Assembly: GCA_946539635.1 (NCBI GenBank)
Contig: CAMNHS010000007.1
Coordinates: 1-19,876, forward strand
Source of the DNA: an uncultured Prevotellaceae bacterium
GTDB lineage: Bacteria > Bacteroidota > Bacteroidia > Bacteroidales > Bacteroidaceae
Length of the DNA: 19,876 nt
Direction: 5' to 3'
Positions 17,013-19,876 of the stretch are shown one piece after another (the stretch's first letter is position 1; each line of letters opens with the position of its first letter). A program made the translations under genes and the position numbers. Under the pieces are notes generated by a model that saw nothing but the letters and a program-made list of their open reading frames with translations, was not told the DNA's origin and did not search any database.

Positions 17013-17412
17013 TTCTGGCGATGACGAACCATCTACTTATGTAGAACCTGCAATTCCTCAGCATAATGCTCCACAATGGAATGATGTTGTTGATGTTGTA
17101 AAGCCAAATGAGAAGTATCCAACTGATTTGACGGCATATATTCAGTTGCCTGGTTCTATTAGTGCATATGCATCAAGTGCAGACGAAATGGCTGCCTTCT
17201 GTGGTGATGAACCTCGTGGAGACGGAAGTGTTGTAGATGGTGTTTGGTGCATCAGAATCTGGGGTAATGTTGGAGACAACATAACCCTGAGATACTATTG
17301 TGCAACAAACAAGTATATGTATCATTCAACAGAAACAATAGTGCTAAAAGATGATGAGCACTTAGGGACATTTGATGACCCTCGATTGATGAGTTTTGAT
17401 GTTGATAAGTAA
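16948..17412 (+). CDS. small surface lipoprotein with a GDE-type beta domain
   Basis: The ATG lies 65 bases inside the end of the repeat protein gene, in a different frame, and begins a lipoprotein signal (MKHYQIIIAILAVAV) with the lipobox LFVSC, cysteine at 20. After it comes GSSGDDEPS, an acidic stretch of the kind that directs lipoproteins to the surface in Bacteroidota. The mature part has DLTAYIQLPG, EMAAFCGDEPRGDG, VWCIRIWGNVGDNITLRYY and TNKYMYHS. Such a segment (AAF-GDE-RG, then ITLRYY) is, from memory, found as a domain within larger Bacteroidota surface proteins that also carry B-repeats or the GWTW domain. Here it stands alone, directly after such a protein, so a physical partnership is plausible but unproven. 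No enzymatic motif is seen. The stop is followed by the operon's terminator. Confidence 0.85.
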   Translation: MKHYQIIIAILAVAVLFVSCGSSGDDEPSTYVEPAIPQHNAPQWNDVVDVVKPNEKYPTDLTAYIQLPGSISAYASSADEMAAFCGDEPRGDGSVVDGVWCIRIWGNVGDNITLRYYCATNKYMYHSTETIVLKDDEHLGTFDDPRLMSFDVDK

Positions 17413-17416
17413 TAAG

Positions 17417-17453
17417 AAAAACGGCATCCAGATTTCTGGGTGCCGCTTTTTTT
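17417..17453. terminator. bidirectional intrinsic terminator
   Basis: CGGCATCCAG (17422-17431) pairs with CTGGGTGCCG (17436-17445) through one G-U pair, with a four-base loop. Seven T (17447-17453) follow on the plus strand, and five A precede the stem (17417-17421), giving T5 on the minus strand. It ends the surface operon nine bases after its last stop codon and can also end the convergent outer-membrane protein genes. Confidence 0.88.
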
Positions 17454-17480
17454 ATGTCTAAGGTCCGCTCGTCGTTGCCG

Positions 17481-17529
17481 AGGTCAAAGGTCAAAAGTCT
17501 AAGGTCAATGTTCAATTCTCAATGGTCAA
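17481..17529. repeat. seven-base tandem repeat abutting the barrel-gene stop
   Basis: Seven units in exact register: AGGTCAA, AGGTCAA, AAGTCTA, AGGTCAA, TGTTCAA, TTCTCAA, TGGTCAA. They end directly at the TAA of the minus-strand gene (17530). On the minus strand the consensus is close to TTGACCT. Each unit differs from the consensus at zero to three bases. A related, more decayed array lies at 2317-2358. Confidence 0.7.
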
Positions 17530-18843
17530 TTACCAAAGTCTTTGGGTGATGCGGATGCTTATTTCAGGCATTACAGGTAGAAGTTTTACGAGTTTTACGT
17601 ATTTGTCAACGGAGTTAGGCATGCTTTTAGCATCTTTTACTAAGTTGACAGTATTGTAAACAGCATTGCCGGCAGCATCTTGTCCAAGAGGAACTTTTAC
17701 GTCTATTGCTGGGGTGCCTCCCCATATTGTTATTCCTGCATCAATGCCAAGAGTGGTGCGCCTGTCTTTGGTGATTGGAACAGAATATCCTGCTCCGATA
17801 TAAGGTTTTAACTTCCACCATCCTCTACCTGAAACAGATATCTGATTATTCTCGTCAGGAACCATTCGTATTGGGTCGCCAGATTTGTGCATCAACTCGC
17901 CTTTATGATAGCGAATGCCACCTTTTACTATAGGTCTGCCATTCTCGTCAGTTTGATATTTTACCTCTCGATAAATAGGATTTCCTTGTTTGTCTGTTCC
18001 TATTTGTTCATTGTATGAGTTGTCCAATTCTGCTGAATAGTCGTAATAGATATCTTCCTTTGCTACGATATCGTGTGAGTAATGTCCTATGGCAACACTA
18101 AAGGCATTTTCGGAATGTAAATGATTCTCTACTTCATTTCCACGAAGGTCATCCCAATTCTTAACTTTCTTGCCAGTTTCTCCCCATTCGCGAAGTTTTT
18201 TGTTGGTATTCTCGAAAGAAACACCTTCAGGAATGTTGACGCCCATTCCTTCTGCATCAATGACACTCGCTGTTTTGTCAGACAAAGCTTTTTTGTAGAG
18301 CGAATTCAGGGCTCCGATTGCTGTCAGGTTTCGCATGCTGTATGGAGAAACGACAGCAGTTATGAAGTCGGTATTGCCATAATAGAATCCTACTGTTACG
18401 TGAAAATTCCTGTTCTTCTTTATTGGGAAGATATCTACAAGAAATTTGAAGTTGCTCATGCTGGCATCGCCTTCCATCTTAACACTCAGTTCAGGCCTTG
18501 TGCCAAGGATGCTTTGCATCTTATCAGCAATTTGATTGAAGCGATTTCCTTGTATCTCTGCTGGTAGGTCTTCTGCTACTTCGATTCCGAATGAAGGGTC
18601 GAAATGGATATATGGCATCCAGGTGCCTCCTACACGAAGTTGTGCCCATTCGCTCATTGGAAAGGCAACATCGAAACCTAAGCCGCTGGTACCTATTGTT
18701 CCTGCTATATCGATGTGGTTGAACCACTTCCTGTCGCTAACGCTTTGTGTGGTAAGGAAACGATGGAACTTACCCTCCGCCATCACTGGGGTGGTGGTAA
18801 GCAGCATGCATGATATGAGGGATATGATGTGTTTCTTTACCAT
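17530..18843 (-). CDS. outer-membrane beta-barrel protein, paralogue A
   Basis: The 437 residues begin with a signal peptide cleaved after PVMA (residue 22) and end with RITQRLW, a C-terminal aromatic beta-signal used by the BAM machinery. Alternating short strands dominate: FNHIDIAGTIGTSGLGFDVAF, LRVGGTW, NFHVTVGFYYG, KPYIGAGYSVPITKDRRTT, GIDAGITIWGG. These blocks recur in the same order in the neighbour at 18837-19799, so the pair is a tandem duplication. The regions between them differ, and this copy has an extra hydrophilic loop of about 85 residues (245-330) with DKQGNPIYREV and DENGRPIVKGG. The ATG overlaps the upstream gene's stop by seven bases (ATGGTAA). I do not recognise the substrate; it could be a porin-like or structural barrel. 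Confidence 0.85.
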   Translation of the reverse strand: MVKKHIISLISCMLLTTTPVMAEGKFHRFLTTQSVSDRKWFNHIDIAGTIGTSGLGFDVAFPMSEWAQLRVGGTWMPYIHFDPSFGIEVAEDLPAEIQGNRFNQIADKMQSILGTRPELSVKMEGDASMSNFKFLVDIFPIKKNRNFHVTVGFYYGNTDFITAVVSPYSMRNLTAIGALNSLYKKALSDKTASVIDAEGMGVNIPEGVSFENTNKKLREWGETGKKVKNWDDLRGNEVENHLHSENAFSVAIGHYSHDIVAKEDIYYDYSAELDNSYNEQIGTDKQGNPIYREVKYQTDENGRPIVKGGIRYHKGELMHKSGDPIRMVPDENNQISVSGRGWWKLKPYIGAGYSVPITKDRRTTLGIDAGITIWGGTPAIDVKVPLGQDAAGNAVYNTVNLVKDAKSMPNSVDKYVKLVKLLPVMPEISIRITQRLW

Positions 18844-19799
18844 AAGCGTTGTGATATTCTTATTGAAGCCTCTGGGTAAACAGGGTATTTGTCTGCTGAA
18901 CGCAGGTAGCCGGGAGTGTTTTGTCCTGCTACATTGCTGAGTCCTTCAAAGGCTTTTACTTTGGGCTTTCCGCCCCATATCAAGATACCAGCATCAATAC
19001 CTATCGTAGTGCGTTTGTCCTTGGTGACAGGTATCTCATAACCAGCTCCGATATATGGCTTGAAGCTGTTTACTGTGGCTTTTACTTCTATTACGTCTTT
19101 ATCGTTGATTGTGGCATTGACAACATGAGTCTCGCCATTCTCGTCTGTTCTTTCTCCAATTGGAATGTTTACTTCTCCCATCTCGATGAGTTTGTTGTAG
19201 ATTTTTTGTCGGATTTCCTTTGCCTCCTTAGACTGCATGTTTATTCCAACAAAAGACAAGTCGATGTCCTCATTGTTCAGGACCTTCTGCCTTATGGTGT
19301 TGTAGGTCTTTATTGCAGCTATGGTGTTGCTGCTGATAGGGGTATTGGTAGCTGTGACAAAGTCGCTTGTGCCCCAGAAGAAGCCTACTGTAACATGAAA
19401 GTTGCGATGATTCTTGATAGGGAAGAAATCAACCAGCATCTTGAAATGATTCATGCTTGACTTTCCTTCCATTTCTATGTATTTCTCAGGTTTTACTCCG
19501 ACAAACGTAGAAACAAAAGCAGAAAACTGTCCCCAATATTCAGGTTTGTCCATGCGGACAACATAGGCGTCAGAATAATGTCCACGAGGTCTCCACACTC
19601 CACCCACACGCAGGCGGCCCCAGTTTCTCAGGGGGAAAGCGAGGTCGAAGCCCAAGCCCGTTGTACCAGCAGTAAAGGCACCGTCAATATGGTTGAAGTA
19701 ACCATTGTCTGGCTGCTCCATGGTGTACCATTTCTCTGCGCTTGTTTTTAGGAGAGAAGCAAAGGTACAAAATATTGTAAGTATGATAAAACGTTTCAT
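18837..19799 (-). CDS. outer-membrane beta-barrel protein, paralogue B
   Basis: The 320 residues start with a signal peptide cleaved after KTSA (residue 21) and end with SIRISQRLW, an outer-membrane beta-signal. It shares with the next gene the blocks FNHIDGAFTAGTTGLGFDLAF, LRVGGVWRP, MEGKSSMNHFKMLVDFFPIK, RNFHVTVGFFWG, KPYIGAGYEIPVTKDKRTT and GIDAGILIWGG. It lacks the long loop of its paralogue and has a helical segment at about 150-210 instead (IKTYNTIRQKVLNNED, IRQKIYNKLIEMGE). It is the first gene of a two-gene unit, preceded by a TAnnTTTG box seven bases before the ATG. The family is not recognised by name. The conserved GYxxPxTKDxRTTxGIDAG block is probably a run of barrel strands with a short turn. 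Confidence 0.88.
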   Translation of the reverse strand: MKRFIILTIFCTFASLLKTSAEKWYTMEQPDNGYFNHIDGAFTAGTTGLGFDLAFPLRNWGRLRVGGVWRPRGHYSDAYVVRMDKPEYWGQFSAFVSTFVGVKPEKYIEMEGKSSMNHFKMLVDFFPIKNHRNFHVTVGFFWGTSDFVTATNTPISSNTIAAIKTYNTIRQKVLNNEDIDLSFVGINMQSKEAKEIRQKIYNKLIEMGEVNIPIGERTDENGETHVVNATINDKDVIEVKATVNSFKPYIGAGYEIPVTKDKRTTIGIDAGILIWGGKPKVKAFEGLSNVAGQNTPGYLRSADKYPVYPEASIRISQRLW

Positions 19800-19806
19800 C
19801 TGGGTG

Positions 19807-19814
19807 CAAAGGTA
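19807..19814 (-). promoter_or_regulatory. -7 box for the outer-membrane barrel pair
   Basis: TACCTTTG on the minus strand fits the TAnnTTTG element and lies seven bases before the ATG at 19799, so the mRNA would have almost no leader. The -33 position reads TTCT rather than TTTG, a weak match. The stretch further upstream to the window edge is A/T-rich and shows no other signal. Confidence 0.55.
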
Positions 19815-19876
19815 CGAAAAATTTGGTTAAGTGAGAAGAAAAGGAATATATTTCTTTTCTCGAACGTGAAAATTTT

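Noticed and set aside
18787..18843. Lipoprotein signal (LISC) in barrel paralogue A
   Set aside because: The cysteine at residue 12 leaves too short a hydrophobic core. Cleavage after PVMA at 22 fits better, and the C-terminal RLW shows a barrel.

Overview
The window looks like a chromosomal segment of a Bacteroidota species, most likely Bacteroidales and Prevotella-like. The reasons are protein families typical of that group (a PorX-type PglZ response regulator, GldH, an RsuA-family pseudouridine synthase with an RPQYG-repeat arm, InlB-type B-repeats with a type-A-like type IX secretion tail), promoters of the TTTG / TAnnTTTG kind, little Shine-Dalgarno signal, and AT-rich intergenic DNA. 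No tRNA, rRNA, CRISPR array, transposase or phage gene was seen.

Layout. (1) At 1-103 there is the possible 3' end of a rightward ORF, then a bidirectional terminator at 116-165 and a GC-rich hairpin near 250. (2) From 9168 down to 317, eight genes lie on the minus strand with short gaps or ATGA overlaps, apparently one operon: purB, RsuA/RluB-family pseudouridine synthase, asnS, holB (delta'), a PSP1/RicT protein, gldH, porX and tsaE. Housekeeping functions (purine synthesis, translation, replication, tRNA modification) are mixed with two genes tied to gliding or type IX secretion. (3) A divergent promoter region at 9169-9362 starts a rightward four-gene operon (9363-17412) in which every product is exported: an 896-residue lipoprotein of unrecognised family, a small lipocalin-like lipoprotein, a 1479-residue protein with 12 InlB-type repeats and a type-IX-like C-terminal domain, and a 154-residue lipoprotein. 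Both small lipoprotein genes begin inside the 3' end of the gene before them. The operon ends at a bidirectional hairpin terminator (17417-17453). (4) From 19799 down to 17530, two paralogous outer-membrane beta-barrel proteins lie on the minus strand with a 7-base overlap, convergent to the surface operon.

How the parts may relate. PorX is a known regulator of the type IX secretion system, and the repeat protein 10 kb away looks like a cargo of that system, so regulator and putative client sit close together. The three lipoproteins and the repeat protein probably form one cell-surface module; its substrate or partner cannot be read from sequence. A seven-base tandem repeat family (consensus near TTGACCT on the minus strand) lies at the 3' ends of two minus-strand genes 15 kb apart.
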